From Lunularia cruciata (lineage: Eukaryota > Streptophyta > Marchantiopsida > Lunulariales > Lunulariaceae), in contig OX419756.1 in the NCBI GenBank assembly GCA_948567375.1, forward strand, positions 69,480,552 through 69,544,551: DNA of 64,000 nt, given 5' to 3'. The position numbers and the translations under genes are program-made. Numbering within the stretch: the first letter of the stretch is position 1; each line of letters opens with the position of its first letter. Of the stretch, positions 11,969 to 24,165 are shown in pieces. The notes beneath the pieces are model-generated. The model ran no database searches. It had not been told where the DNA came from and saw nothing but the letters and a program-made list of their open reading frames with translations.

Positions 11969-12472
11969 TTATCCATGAGTTGAAAGATTATCTCCATCAC
12001 TAATCTTGAGAACTAGCTGATGAAGGTGGTAGTATTTTGTAGTTGTACTACGACTCTCTCCAAGATCTCTCACCAAAGTTTCCAAAAGTGCTTTTACTCC
12101 ATTACACTCATGTCCTTTTGGAAGTCCTTCCACTCCACAAACCTCACACAACTCCTTGGTCTTAGATCTTCTCCCTCCCAATCTTGGTGAAGAAAGTCCA
12201 ACATGCAAACCCAAGTCAAGTAAGCCTCTCCTTTCCCTCAATCTCTTGTTCTCAAAGGTCAATGGACATGAACTTTCTTTATGTCCTTTCTCTCCACACA
12301 GAAAGCACTTAGACTCACTCTTTCCTCCAAGTGGTGTAGGTTTCTGGATTCTCTCAACACTCTCTTCAAATTCTATTGTAAACTCTCTTTTCCTCAAATC
12401 CACCCCTAAAATCACCTCAAACCCTTGGGGAACCTTGCATAATCTCAATTTCCACTCTTGATGACCCTCCAT
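11969..12472 (-). CDS. ORF0 of copy B: 167-residue protein with two Cys/His motifs
   Basis: An intact minus-strand ORF with an ATG start, upstream of gag. Residues 56-69 form a CX2CX4HX4C knuckle (CFLCGEKGHKESSC). Residues 109-123 form a second cluster, CX2CX8HXC (CEVCGVEGLPKGHEC). The N-terminus (QEWKLRLCKVPQGFEVILGV) is acidic to neutral. The same protein is encoded in copies A and K. I do not recognise it. RNA or DNA binding is inferred from the knuckle; typical Ty3 elements have no separate protein here. Confidence 0.65.
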   Translation of the reverse strand: MEGHQEWKLRLCKVPQGFEVILGVDLRKREFTIEFEESVERIQKPTPLGGKSESKCFLCGEKGHKESSCPLTFENKRLRERRGLLDLGLHVGLSSPRLGGRRSKTKELCEVCGVEGLPKGHECNGVKALLETLVRDLGESRSTTTKYYHLHQLVLKISDGDNLSTHG

Positions 12473-13331
12473 GTTCCCAAGATGAATCTAAACACTCAAA
12501 CATGCTTTTTGTTGATCTCAAACTTCTCATGCATGAGATCTCCACTCTACAGAATTGACCCTTCCTCACAATGTCACTTGAATCTCCCAACCAGTACATC
12601 ACAGTCCTCTGAAATTTTGCACACTTGATCACAACTCCAGGGCATCCCTCCGTGCAAAATTTCAGATCTTTTCATTGAGCCATTTGGCCTAGACATTTTT
12701 CTACTCAGCACACAAATTTCAGATTTGGTATGAAAACCACCCCCTTCACTTCAAAAACTCATTTCTCCCTGTGCAAGAACGATCTCTCTCTAATTTGTGT
12801 GGCATCAGGTAGGATACAATGCACTAAAATTTCTTAGAAATTTTCAGGACAATTCACTGAAAATTAAAGAAATGGCAGACTTTGTACAATTTTCCAGAGA
12901 GCATGCAGTTGCGGGAGCACTTTACCCTATCAACTTTCAAAAATTCTAGCCCAGTGTGCATAAAAGCTCTCACAATAATTTTAAGTGTGCTAATTGAAAG
13001 ATAACCGAAGCTATCATGTGTATAAATCTCAAGTCCAGATCTCAAACTTGAGATTTTGTCCAAAATCACCTTAATCCCCAAAATCTGCAATCCACCTCAC
13101 ACAATCTCTCCAATTCCTCTCATGTGTACAAGATGTACAAAATCACCTCAAATAAGTCATAATGAACTATAGTGTATACAAATAGATTTTGGTTCTCTAA
13201 CATAAGTTCAACCCTCTCCTCTCCTAATGTTCTCTCCAAGTGAGCTCTCATAGCCTCCTTCTGCCTAATGCAGAATTGAACGCGGAACATTATCTTGCCT
13301 TCTAGAGAGGTCCCGGCAACAGAACCAAAAA
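12473..13331 (-). other. Leader of copy B with PBS and conserved short frame
   Basis: The first bases after the LTR on the minus strand read TTTTTGGTTCTGTTGCCGGG, close to the tRNA-Asp-type PBS used by many Tat/Athila elements. A frame from the LTR end to 13120 encodes VAGTSLEGKIMF and RQKEAMRAHLERTLGEE, matched in copies A and K. The rest of the leader has no long frame. Confidence 0.6.
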
Positions 13332-14023
13332 TATGAGCCGGCCTGTCTCTCACTCAGGATGAACCTTTGATGGCTATTATGGTAGCGCACCATGGACTAA
13401 GAAGGCACGGAACCCGAACTCCATCATACTCCTCCAAGGCTAACACTCCAAGACTCAAAACATTGCTCACTAGAGAACTCAATGAGAGAGAGATAGTTGC
13501 AAATGAAAGGATGATGAGTACCTCCTCACTCCTTGTTTATATACTTGTGAAATAGTTACGTACCAAAATTACTAATTACCGTAGTAACTCAAGTTACTAG
13601 ACTTAAAGTCAAGTCAAGTCAAAAAGTAGAAAGGAATATCCATTCACATGGGCATATTCCCCTAAACATGTGGTCTTATCTTGACCCAACCACTAAGTCA
13701 AGGATTCCTTCACATGGGCTATCCTTGGACTAAAGAAGAATCCAAAACAAAAAGGCTTGCGGGCCCAAGAGTTCTCAACTCTTTCCTCAAAGCCAAACAC
13801 CTAGGAATAATACCAAGTCAACACACTAAAATCCAAAATAGTGGTGCTCATCTTTTCTACTTCCTCTAAAGTAAGGTCCCCTCTATCTTAGCTATGACTA
13901 AATTTAGCTAACCATGACTAATATAGAACCATTTTTTATCTCTATATAAATAATATCTCTTAAGTACTTGTAATACCAAGCTAAATATCACAATACTACA
14001 CACATGCACAAATGGGTGTTATA
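13332..14023 (-). repeat. 5' LTR of copy B (692 bp)
   Basis: Same length and sequence class as the LTR at 1177-1868. Both terminal dinucleotides carry one change (TATGAGCC at the low end, GTTATA at the high end). Confidence 0.9.
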
Positions 14024-14280
14024 GTCCATGAATTCTGCACCAAAGTGATAAACTAGCGATACCGTCATCTGCTCATGTTGAATGTACATAACCTTGATTT
14101 GGAATGGGTTTGAGAATGGAAAGCTAGGTGTGGGAAATTGTCCTCCCGGCACATCCATCCCATCCGCTCTCTAAAGTCCTTCCTAAGTCTAGCAATTACT
14201 CTATGTTCTACACCTCAAATTACTCAATTTCAATAGTTCGTGTTATTCCAAGAGGGGTGATCCACTCTCTTGGACTAAAA

Positions 14281-14298
14281 CACTCGCTCTGGTACCAT
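14281..14298 (-). promoter_or_regulatory. Primer-binding site of element D
   Basis: Directly after the LTR end the minus strand reads TGGTACCAGAGCGAG, close to the initiator-tRNA-Met site (TGGTATCAGAGC...) used by many plant LTR elements. It fixes the LTR border at 14299. Confidence 0.7.
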
Positions 14299-15029
14299 TG
14301 TAATACTCCAAGGACAAGAAAAGAGAGAAAACATAGATTGCACACTCAACATTTGATGCCCCAAAGGAGCACCTTCTCTTTATTATATAGACAAAGAGGA
14401 TCTACTCCAAGGAAGCTCCACCATAGGATTAGGGACACAGATAGGTGACATGTTAGCAAGCTCCACCCTTGTATTACTTACTTGGATGGGTGATATGTTT
14501 GGTCTAGGTCCTATCTGGTTGGTCAAACAAGCTTTGATCAGAGGGAATCTTTTAGAGAATCTTCTTGTAGGAATCTCAGAATCACATGAGTAAGGTATCA
14601 TTGGAAAGCTCTCGATGAGACAAAGCAAGGGGAGGGAAGGCCAGCCTTTCCTCTGTTGGGGGGAATCTATACATTTTTGAGGCCTAATTCATCCGTTTAG
14701 GCCTCTAAAATTGCCTTCAAAGACTTTATATTTTGGTTCCTACTCTATTAGTAGAAGTCCCCTTTTGGTGATACCTCTTTCTGATCTGTTTAGTCCATCA
14801 TGTGTAACATCCTTCCAAATGTTACCAAACCAATTCTCACCTTTAAATCATATGTCTAGCTATTGGTTCTAAGGTTCTCAAGTCTATTTCGGTTTCTACC
14901 CTATTAATAGAAGTACTATTTTGGTGATACTTCTATTTTATCTCTTTTGACCATCATGTATAACATCATTCTAGATGTTACCAAACCAAATTTCACATCT
15001 AGATCACATGGCTAGCTCTTGGTATTACA
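14299..15029 (-). repeat. 5' LTR of element D (731 bp)
   Basis: The borders are TGTAATAC and GTATTACA, so the ends are short inverted repeats. Within it, a block of roughly 145 bp around 14740-15029 is present twice in tandem (GGTGATAC...CCATCATGT...AACATC...GTTACCAA). A diverged single-block relative is the solo LTR at 15256-15835. Confidence 0.75.
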
Positions 15030-15255
15030 AAGGCACTACATTACAAGAGTTTAAAATGATTCATACTACTTAGTCATCCAATTTGTAGTACTTAACAATA
15101 CCTAGGCCTATAAAAGTCCATAATGATATTTTCCATGGTCTATGTAGAGAACCTAGAGGTCCCTCCTCTAGTTCAACACAAATAATTCTTTCATGCCAAT
15201 GTTTCATGCCAAGATTCCTCACAACTAAGTGACTAAGTATGCACACATTCATACA

Positions 15256-15835
15256 TGTAGAGTTCTTAGGACAAGGGGAACCCTAAGGGAAACACAAGAG
15301 AAGAAGCACAAGCTTTTATTCCTAAATACTTTGATGTCCCAAGAGAACCCTTTGTCTTTATTATATAGCAGAGAAGATACACTCAAATAGAACTAAACTC
15401 TTGGATCATACATGGATTGGTGACATCTCAACAAGCTCCACCTTTAGATAATTACTTGTTGATCCTTGTCCTATTTGGTTGGTCAAACAAGTTTGACCAA
15501 AGGGAATCTTCAATGAATCTTCTTGTAGGAAGCTCTGAACAGCATGAGTGAAATAATGTTGGAAAGCTCTCAATGAGACAAGCAAGGGTGGACAAGGCAA
15601 CACCTTTTCCTTGAAAGAGGACACCTTTGTTAATTTTTTGAGGCCTAATTCATCCATTTAGGCTTCCAAAATTAGCTCCAAATTTTTCAATATTTTGACC
15701 TCTACCCTATTAGTGAATGTGTTCTTTGGGTGACACTTCTATTTGATCTTCTTAGACCATCATATATAAAATCTCTCAGGATATTACCAAGCAAGTTTTC
15801 ACCTCTTAATAATCTTTCTAGCTAATGGTATTACA
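15256..15835 (-). repeat. Solo LTR related to element D, with 5-bp target duplication
   Basis: It begins TGTAGAG and ends GGTATTACA. It shares long stretches with the D LTR (GGTTGGTCAAACAAG, GAATCTTCTTGTAGGA, GAGGCCTAATTCATCC). Direct repeats ATACA lie on both sides (15251-15255 and 15836-15840), as expected for an insertion followed by LTR-LTR recombination. The preceding 15030-15255 holds nothing recognisable. Confidence 0.75.
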
Positions 15836-15859
15836 ATACATAAAGCACACACTTTCACA

Positions 15860-18800
15860 TACACATACACATACACCAACTTGACAATCTTGATGGTATA
15901 ACCTCAGCTAATGCAATGAAAATATGCACCAAATGAAGAAAATAAACATTGAATTTAAGCCTTATATACATTTCGTACTTAACCACCAAAGAGATCCAAT
16001 GGCTACAAAATGTTGGAGATCTTCTAATTACATCTAGTCCTCATTATTCTTATCCTTATTTTATCTTGACCTAACCTCCAAGTGGATACATTTGACATGG
16101 AATTGCCACCTCAGTGGGTTTGTTGTATCTCAACTTTCCATAATAGGATCCAATTTGATTTGTATTTCCACTAAGGTCTATGATCTATTTACGAGTACAA
16201 AGTGTCTTGGATATGACTATGAGATGTAAACAAACTACGGGGTGTGAAAAAATGGTGTGCGAAAAAACTATGAGATGGATTGCTCATTACAAAGTTTGTC
16301 ATGTCTTGGGTTGTAAGGCATCATTGAGGTCATTAATCATCTAGAGGTCAATCTAGCTCAATCAGGCAGCACCAATGACAAATTACCCTTGTCCTTACAA
16401 ATTTGAATGAGCAATCCAAGCTACATCTCACAAAGCTCCTTTCTATACCTGACAACCTCATTACCAATACTTGTTTGTGCCTCTTTGAACTTGGAGTTTG
16501 TGTGGCTCTGCAACTTGAGTGACATGGTTGTTAATTGGTCATTCATATAGACCTTCCTCATGAGAGCCTTGATTTGCATTTTGATGTCTTTGATCTTCAA
16601 TCAACTCATTGTGGCATTGGCCATCCATTCCAACTGGCCTATGAGTTGAGTTGCTATATGCTCTATGGTTGTGAGAAGGCCCATATGCTTGTTCATTAAT
16701 TTCTTGCATTCTTGACTTTAGGTCCTCTTGTACCTTTGTTTAATTTCCTCATCCTTATCTTGCAATCATTTTAGGCTCATTGTAAATTCTTGGATATGAA
16801 GGTTTGTAAGCTCTTTTAGGTTCTTGTACCAAACCTCCACTGCAGCTGCCTTTGTGTTAGCAACCTCCAATTCTGTTCTGATAGTTACCACTTCTTTGTC
16901 TAGTGCCTTAATCTGTTCTTCCTGCCGGGCTCATTGTTCCATGACTTTGCTTTGCACTACATCAACATCTATTTATAGGTATCATGGATGACTTTTTGTT
17001 GTTCTCAGAGTGCTAATTTCTCCTTTTGGAACTTCTCAAACAGTTGGTCCTTCTCTTGCAACTATGTGGTCTCCTTTGCAAATTGTTTGGTTGTGTTGTG
17101 TAGTTTAGTATGAAGCAAGGCATTGTCCTTGGCCATTTTACTTGTCTTATCATGAGAATGCATTATGAGCATAACAGGCTCATAACAGGCTCATGTCAAT
17201 TGTGGGTTCCAGCTCTTTGGAGGAAGGTGCAATCTTCTCTAATAGTTCCACCGTTGGTATTATTGCATGTATAAAGTAGACCAACATCAACCACACCATC
17301 AAATTATCGTCATACTTTAGATGAAGGCAAGTATCCTTGATTGTATTCATCTCCTCATCTCATGCTGTAGATTGTGCTTGTGGTGTATCATGAAGAGCAC
17401 TCTCCATCTTGATGTTTTGATGTCATTTTGGTAGCTACATTGGTGGGTTTGTCTTGTTCTTCCAGGTTTCCTATGGCAGAATCTTCTTATTTCAATTTAC
17501 GGGCTTCTGCTTCTAGTGTCTGCATTTCCTCAAGCATCACAGGACCTCATTTGGATGATCCCAATCCCAAAATGACATCCACAATGTTCACCATTGGACT
17601 CTTAGGCCAGCAAGGTCCAAAGAAGAAGATAGGTACATACACGAGTACTTTGCTCAAAATTGTGATGGGAACATTGTTGTCTTCCTCCATTTGTGCTTTC
17701 TCTTTGTCATTAGCTACTTCTTCAGGTAATGATTTTGTTTCATCATTTATTGCTTCTCTTGAGGTTTTGTTGTTAGCATCTAATGACAAGATGTGCAAAA
17801 ATTAGTCATCATTGTCTACCTTGTTCTCATTTTGGAAGGTTTCCTTTTTGGAGGTAAAATAACCTTCATCAATCCTAGAGGCTTTTTTTTCCAGATTGTC
17901 TCCTAGCTCCACCACTTCCACTTTATCCTAAAAATACTTTGATGACCTGATTTTGCTTTCATTTCTTGGAAACCGAGGTTTTGACCTTGGTTGAGTGTAC
18001 CTTTTTAATAATGGTGTTGTATAATTCTTTGATAGGTAAAAACTTTGTGGTATGAGCATACTCCTTGTTTGTCTTGTGATAATTTTTTGATTTCCTTGAA
18101 CAGCTCCTGGTGTACATTGAAGTAGGCTGAATGGTGGAAGTAGCCCGGGAATTTCTCCTTCTCTTCTTTCATCAAAAAGCCCATTCCAATGTAGAAGTGT
18201 ATAGTGAAGGGTGCTACAATTGTGGAAATTCCTTGTTCCATGTCCTCTTGAAGTTCATTTACTCATTTGTAAAACATCAGCCCCAAACTCATAGGTTTCC
18301 TTTTGTGCAAGATTTGGAAGAAAATAGATTTGTTGAGGTTTGTTTTGATTGCAACACTTCATGACTAATTCCATTGCATAGGATGGGATTCTTTATACAT
18401 TCTATATTATACCCAATAGTAGACGTCCCTTCAACAACAAATTGTCTATATTGGCCTTCAAACTCTTACTTGGTCTATCGTGAAGAGTATCAATGTAGAT
18501 TTGGTCAATTGACATGCACTTTTCTCCTAAGACTCATTGCCAATGGTCTTCTATCCATGTAACAAGGTTGGTTCTTAATAACTTTCCTGTAGTGCATGAG
18601 TTATTTCAGATTTCTTCCAGCAATAACATATTTGTAAGACTCTAGTCCCACAATTGGAAGTCTAGATTTATACCTTTCAAGTACTGAGCTCTACAATGCA
18701 ATCCCCATTCTGATGGGAGGTTTGCAATCTTGTCCATTTTGTATTTTATTTCACTTCTGTCCTGATCACCATTGCTTGACCTACCATCTTGCAGTAATTG

Positions 18801-19487
18801 AGAACTAATTTGTCTTGTGTGCCCACCTGGTCATTCCTCTTACATTGTGAAGGTTGGTGGAGGGTTGTGGTTGAACGTTGCACATGCAAATAGATTGCAC
18901 AAATTATATTATTTATTGCAATAAGACATCCTATAAATAAAAGGTTCCAATAATAAATCCTAAAGGTTAAAATAAATAAAGTACAGTGAGTGAATTTATG
19001 ACTGTTTTAAATTTAGTTTATGCTAGAACTGAGATGTAGTGTACTTTTTATTTAAAAATATTATCCAATATAATTATCAAACCATAGAAATATATACAAG
19101 TCACTTTCAATCAAATAATGATCAGTATCACAAAATTATAAAACAGAATCTCAATGCACATAAAATAATAAGAAGTATTATTGAAGAATTTTATCTCTTT
19201 GTTTTCCATTTATCTCTTTTTATCTTATATTATTTTAATTTAATATATAACTAGTAATAAATATCATTAAGCATAGATATAATCCTTAGAGTATATTAAT
19301 CAATCAAGTCTACTAAATTGCAGATGATCCTAAATAAAAGAAAATGTAGACAGAGTCTTGAAATAGTCAAATTTTCAATAGATCATGGTCATCAATCTAA
19401 TCTAATATCTCTTATGCCTTGATTTAAAAAAAGAACTTGAATAAAATTTGTAGTTAATAAAAGTTTCATGGTCAATGATATTGATAG
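15860..19487 (-). repeat. Duplicated segment, copy 1, with gag-like remnants
   Basis: This 3.6-kb block recurs in the same orientation at 29490-33130, with matching order throughout and many small indels. Minus-strand coding remnants include a block near 18240-18005 (IVAPFTIHFYIGMGFLMKEE, then HHSAYFNVHQELFKEIKK) and, further downstream, Glu/Lys- and Asn/Gln-rich coiled-coil-like text around 17500-16440. Stops and frameshifts are frequent. The APF-x-x-HFY motif resembles one in element I (55491-55174), suggesting the same protein family. The family itself is not one I can name. Confidence 0.6.
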
Positions 19488-21340
19488 GATAAATATTGTG
19501 GTAATAAAAATTTCTCTGTTGAGTAAAGGTAATATAAATTTTTCCGTTGATAATGGAAGATGTTTGCTATGGCTGTTTGGAGTGGACCTAGATTATGCAT
19601 TAAATTAATATTGAATTGATTTTTTCATGGAAAAATTTAATTTTTTTTTCATAATTTTATTCTTGTCATATTCTTTAGTTTTTCTATTCCAAGTTAGAGA
19701 AGTTATATTTATTATTATTTAATCAACATATGAAAATGACATTATAAAACTTCAACCTAATTTTATTTATCTTCAGAATTTCTATTCAAGGAATAAAATC
19801 CACACCATAAATACAAGCAATGGTTTTAGACTTTTTTGATATACTCATATACTAGATTATTAATAAATTTACATGTTTTTAAAAGATAAATTTCACATAT
19901 ATATGGCAAATTTAAGGTATCCAATCTAAAATAAAATTTTTGTAAGCTGGAATGTTACAATATAAGTTTTCATTCAACTTGAAAATAAAGATATTATAAA
20001 AGAAAATTTCCTAAAATTATACTTTAAGGCATGGAAAGTAATTCTTTGCTAGAAATAAATGAAATCAAAGATATATTACCTTAATATCAGTCTTATTTTA
20101 CCTTCCACTTTTTAAGATTTTTAAAAATATACTATTCCTCAAAAGAATTAAATATATTTCCATACCAATGAGATTAAAGAAGGCCATAAACTAAGTAAAT
20201 ATATTTATGATTGTTTGGGATATATAAGATAAATTTCTTGACTATATCTTTCTAAAATTTTACAAACACTATTTCAGTAAATTTTGAGGATAATTCTTAG
20301 ATTTCATAAAATCCCTACTCCCTGCATTGCATGCCCAACATTTAAGCAATTAAGAACCATACTTGAATACTTGAATAATAGGAGACTTAGAGTAAGTAGA
20401 ATATTAATCCACGTATACTGATAATGTCAAGTAGGAATAAAAAGAACGTTAACCCGATTCTCCTATCTTTAATTTATGTTGGTCTCATCAGATTATTACG
20501 GACAATAAACCATGATAGTTATAAAGAATAATACATGATAAATACTTCTTTTAATGATCATATAAGATCTGCAATCGTAGAAAAGATGCTGTTCCTTTTA
20601 TTCAAATACCTATCAAAAGCTTTAGAGATAGAAATATAGTTTTTACCCTACTTCCAAAAGTAGTGATGGAAATATTTAATAAATATCTTTTAGAAGCTCA
20701 ACAATCAATTCTTCAAGTAGCTTTGAATGAAAATTAGCATAAGATAACATTTAGCAAACAAAATTTTTTCATTATATTTATATGAAAATTTTTAGCTTGA
20801 CAAAAGATGCTAGAAGATTGTGAATATGTTTTCTAGAAATATAATTTATATATTTATTTTATCAAATAAATTAATAAAAAAGATTTATTTTATTTTAATT
20901 ATTATCAATAATATTAATTAACCATAGAATATTGTAAGAGGTTTTATTTATTAAAAATTTTAATTCAAGTGTGGACGTTTTAAATTGTATAGTTATAAGT
21001 AAGATCTTTTTCCTAGAAATTATTTTTCCTAATAATTTCAAAATCAATAAAATGAAAAATTACACTAGATATAGATCTATTGTTATTTCTTTCTAAACAC
21101 AATAGTAAAATAAAATTAAGTCCACAAGATATAATAAAGTGAAAAATTGGTTCAAATGGTAAGTATTAATGATTTTTAACAGAATGCTAACAATCTAAGC
21201 TCTAAGATCAAAAACATTTAGAGTAACATGTATAAATTATAGAATATTCATGTTTAAGTTAACTTGTGATATAGATATTACAAGCTAAGATACATTATCT
21301 ATTCATTAGATATAAGAATAAAAATGATATATTTTACATT
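19488..21340. other. AT-rich unrecognised sequence
   Basis: Strongly AT-rich with no reading frame of note and no recognised repeat. It lies between copy 1 of the duplicated segment and copia fragment F. It has no counterpart after copy 2 at 33130, where copia element L follows directly. Confidence 0.5.
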
Positions 21341-22126
21341 ACTTTTCTCTCCTCTTCATTTGAAGGACATTGCTGTCCCAAAATAACTTGCCATTGGTGT
21401 GCTCACTGGTTTTGCATTCTCCTTGCCAAACCGAGCTCGGTTTGGCATGGAGAATGCAAAATTGAGCTCGTTTTAATGCTAAACACTCTCCCCTTTGACT
21501 CATGTCTTGTGGTCCTTAACCTCTATAACCTATGTGATTACTCTGTGGGAAGTCCTAGAAGGAAGCCTAACATAGATCCCTCTGTCAACTAGAGTTAACT
21601 ATAACTAAGCCGGAGCCTTAACACGATAGAGTAAAAATTATACATAGAGATAACACAACTGCTAGTCTACTCTACTTGTGCCCATATGCAACACTTGCAG
21701 TTTGACACAATGTCTCAGATTTTTTTTCTAGAGAAATCACTTTTGTAAAAGCATCAGCAAGGTTGAGTTTACTGTTCATCTTGACTAGCTCAATCATTTT
21801 ATCAAACATATCATGTTAGTGAAAATGATACCTGATATCAATATGGTTCAATCTACTGTCCATTACCTGATTTATAGCTAGATGTAAAGCACTCTAGCTA
21901 TCACAATGAACATTCACAATGTCATGAGTCAATCCCATCTTTGTGATAAGCCTGTCCAAGCAGATTGCAATCTTCATTGCTTCCGCTGCTGCCACATACT
22001 CAACTTTTGTAGTAGATTGAGCTATGCACTTCTGCAATATAGATCTCCAACTTATGCATCCACCTCCAATTGTGAACACATACCCAATAGTAGATTTCCT
22101 CCCATCCAGATTTTGTCCATAGTCTG
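21341..22126 (-). pseudogene. Ty1/copia fragment F: RT shard, inverted joint, polypurine tract and RNase H
   Basis: Minus strand. From 22126 RNase H reads DGRKSTIGYVFTIGGGCISW, STTKVEYVAAAEA and a DIRYHF segment, ending near 21690. The polypurine tract (AAAGGGGAGAG, 21485-21495) and 23 bp of LTR start (TGTTTAGC...) follow. Then comes a 52-bp palindrome and an RT shard (ENAKPVSTPMASYFGT) at about 21435-21341. Element E interrupts RNase H at 22126/27757. Confidence 0.75.
21410..21461. repeat. 52-bp near-perfect palindrome
   Basis: Arms 21410-21435 and 21436-21461 are reverse complements with one mismatch and no spacer, centred on CCGAGCTCGG. One arm is copia RT coding sequence in its usual orientation. 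The other is the same stretch inverted, so the palindrome marks a head-to-head rearrangement. Confidence 0.85.
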
Positions 22127-22549
22127 TGTAACAATATGGAATTTAGTGACAAAGTTAATCGGGCTTACGAAGTAGAGAATAAGACAAAATAGCCTAGAAT
22201 ATTCTAGAAGCATCTAAGAAGCTCCTTGGGAAGCTTCCCAACTAGTTAACTTGCGCCCTAAGTAGGTAGCTTCTAAAAGAAAGCTTCTAGAAGCTTCTAA
22301 CTAGCTTAGCTTGCATGCCAAGTAGGCGGCTTCTAGAAGGAAACTTCTTGAGAAGCTTCATGTTTAACTTGGCTTGCACTCCAAGAAAGCGGCTCAAAGA
22401 AGCTTCTTGAGAAGCTGCAAGGGTCTTGTATGCTACCTATAAATACCAAAGCCAAAGCTCATGCTAGGCATTCGGAGTTTTCCCTCATTCAAGTGTCCCA
22501 ATGTGAGTTTCTATTCTCCTATTTCTCTCCTCGGTTTTGGTCTTTAACA
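22127..22549 (+). repeat. 5' LTR of E (423 bp)
   Basis: Begins TGTAACAATATGG and ends TCTTTAACA. It contains several copies of an AAGCTTCT/AGAAGCTTC-type motif, giving local inverted repeats. The PBS TTGGTACCAAAGCAAG (initiator-tRNA-Met-like) follows at 22550. Confidence 0.9.
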
Positions 22550-22571
22550 TTGGTACCAAAGCAAGAATAGG

Positions 22572-23645
22572 ATGGATGGAATTTATGGACCACCAAATCC
22601 ACTTCCGCCAAACCATTGGGACTTTCATGTCCAGATATTACCAAAGCATTGTTTCACACAATTCATCACCTCGCGCTTTGGGCAGGATTTTCTACATATG
22701 ATTACCGTGTTAGATGAACCCTTGATACTTCCAATTGTAACTTATGGAGAACGGTGGACGTGTTGTATCTATGTGTTAATCAACTAGATAAATTGAGGGT
22801 AGTGGAATAGAGTAGTAGCAATGGTGGCAATACCAGATGTTATCCTTGGAATGCAACAACAAATCGAGCATCTTACTTGATTGTTGGATGAACAAGACTA
22901 GCAATGACGAGAATAGATAGATAGAGCGCCAGTTTGAGATGGAGAAGATCACATTTGATTTTTGAAACCCAAGGCGTTTGAACACAAGAATCTTCTAGGC
23001 AGAGTGGAGAATTTTGTGTTTGATTGCGAATGTTACTTTGAAGCCACCAATCTTCAAGACAAGCGGAAACAAATTCTCTTGGCTTCTAACCAATTGGATG
23101 GCGTGGCAAAACTTTGGTGGCAATTTTGAGTAGAAAGAGCTGAACGACAAATTGTTACACCTATTTTGACATGGGCAGAATTCAAAGATGCAATACTTGG
23201 TTGATTCCAAACTATAAATGCCACCCAAGCCGCATGGGATAAATTGGCGGAGTTGAGGCAGATTGGCTTAGTGAGAAGCTACATCACACAATTCCAAAAC
23301 ATCATCATGCAAATTCCAAATATCCAAGAAGTTGAAGCCCTGGATCGATTTGTGCAAGGATTGAAGTCACGAACCAAATTGGAGGTGACCATGCGGGAGC
23401 CACAAAACATAGAAGAAGCCATGCGATTGGTTGAGCATTTTGATTCCTTGGTTGTGACTCTTGACCTTGACCTACACAAAGCCTACCAATACACTACACA
23501 CGAGTGGAAGAACCGATACCAATGGAGATTGATGTTATCCAACAAAGACCACTTGGCATAGCAGATAGAGAAAGATTACAACAAAATGGAGGTTGCTTTT
23601 ATTGTTGCCAAGTTGGACATTGCATTGCTGAATGTCCACTTAGGA
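22572..23645 (+). pseudogene. Gag of E with zinc knuckle
   Basis: The plus strand begins MDGIYGPPNPLPPNHWDFHV. The capsid-like core spans about 23010-23560 (NQLDGVAKLWWQF, then AELRQIGLVRSYITQFQNII and VEALDRFVQGLKSRTKLEV). A CX2CX4HX4C knuckle (CFYCCQVGHCIAEC) lies at 23594-23637. Stops and frame changes separate the parts. Confidence 0.8.
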
Positions 23646-23832
23646 ATGGGTGACCTTGACAAGTTTCCTAGATGGAGTTTGTGGAACAGAATGATCAAGG
23701 AAACAAAGAATCCCAATAGGAGATTTTGAGCCGCCTATTGGGAGCTTGATTAGTTCCTATGGGATTGAAGGCTTGACCTATGCAAGTTTGCTTCACTTGC
23801 AAGGTATGATATCTAATTAGTGTTGTAGGATT

Positions 23833-24102
23833 TTGGTTGATTCTAGAAGTTTAGAGAATTGCATGTCTATGCAAGTAGCAAAGGAATTGGGGATTCCTAT
23901 CAAGCTAGTGTTTGGAAGTAGTTTGATGATCGCGGACGGTAGAAAGGGTTCTGCATTCCTCACCTCATATCTTGTTACCTTCAAGATGGGGAAGGAGTAT
24001 TTGGAGTGTATGAGGTTTGTAGTGGCACCTCTACACTATGATATCATTTTGGGTCTACCTTGGCTTGAATGTCATAAGGTTCAATTCGATTGGACCCAAT
24101 GA
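23833..24102 (+). pseudogene. Aspartic protease of E
   Basis: A plus-strand frame with LVDSRSLENCMSMQVAKELG, where DSG(A/S) is expected and DSRS is found, and the C-terminal YDIILGLPWLECH motif. The protease fold is recognisable, but the catalytic glycine is replaced. Confidence 0.75.
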
Positions 24103-24165
24103 CAAATTCAAGTACAACACCAAAGTAGAAATTTTTGATTAGGTTGTCTGGCATCTCTGAGTAAG

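Larger units (their letters stand above)
8222..14023 (-). mobile_element. OTA-type Ty3 element, copy B, internally deleted
   Basis: Minus-strand order is a full 5' LTR (14023-13332), PBS, leader, ORF0, gag, protease, reverse transcriptase and part of RNase H. RNase H then runs directly into the last 185 bp of the LTR (8406-8222). Integrase, polypurine tract and most of the 3' LTR are missing. It sits in the 5' leader of element D, between GTCT (8218-8221) and GTCC (14024-14027). Confidence 0.9.
4105..15029 (-). mobile_element. Ty3 LTR retrotransposon D, split by copy B
   Basis: Minus-strand order is 5' LTR (15029-14299), PBS, untranslated leader, [insertion of copy B, 14023-8222], gag, protease, reverse transcriptase, RNase H and integrase. 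The coding region stops abruptly in the integrase catalytic core near 4105-4120. No C-terminal integrase domain, polypurine tract or 3' LTR follows, so the 3' end is lost. Frames are broken at several places. GTCT/GTCC flank copy B, consistent with a 4-bp target duplication carrying one change. Confidence 0.8.
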
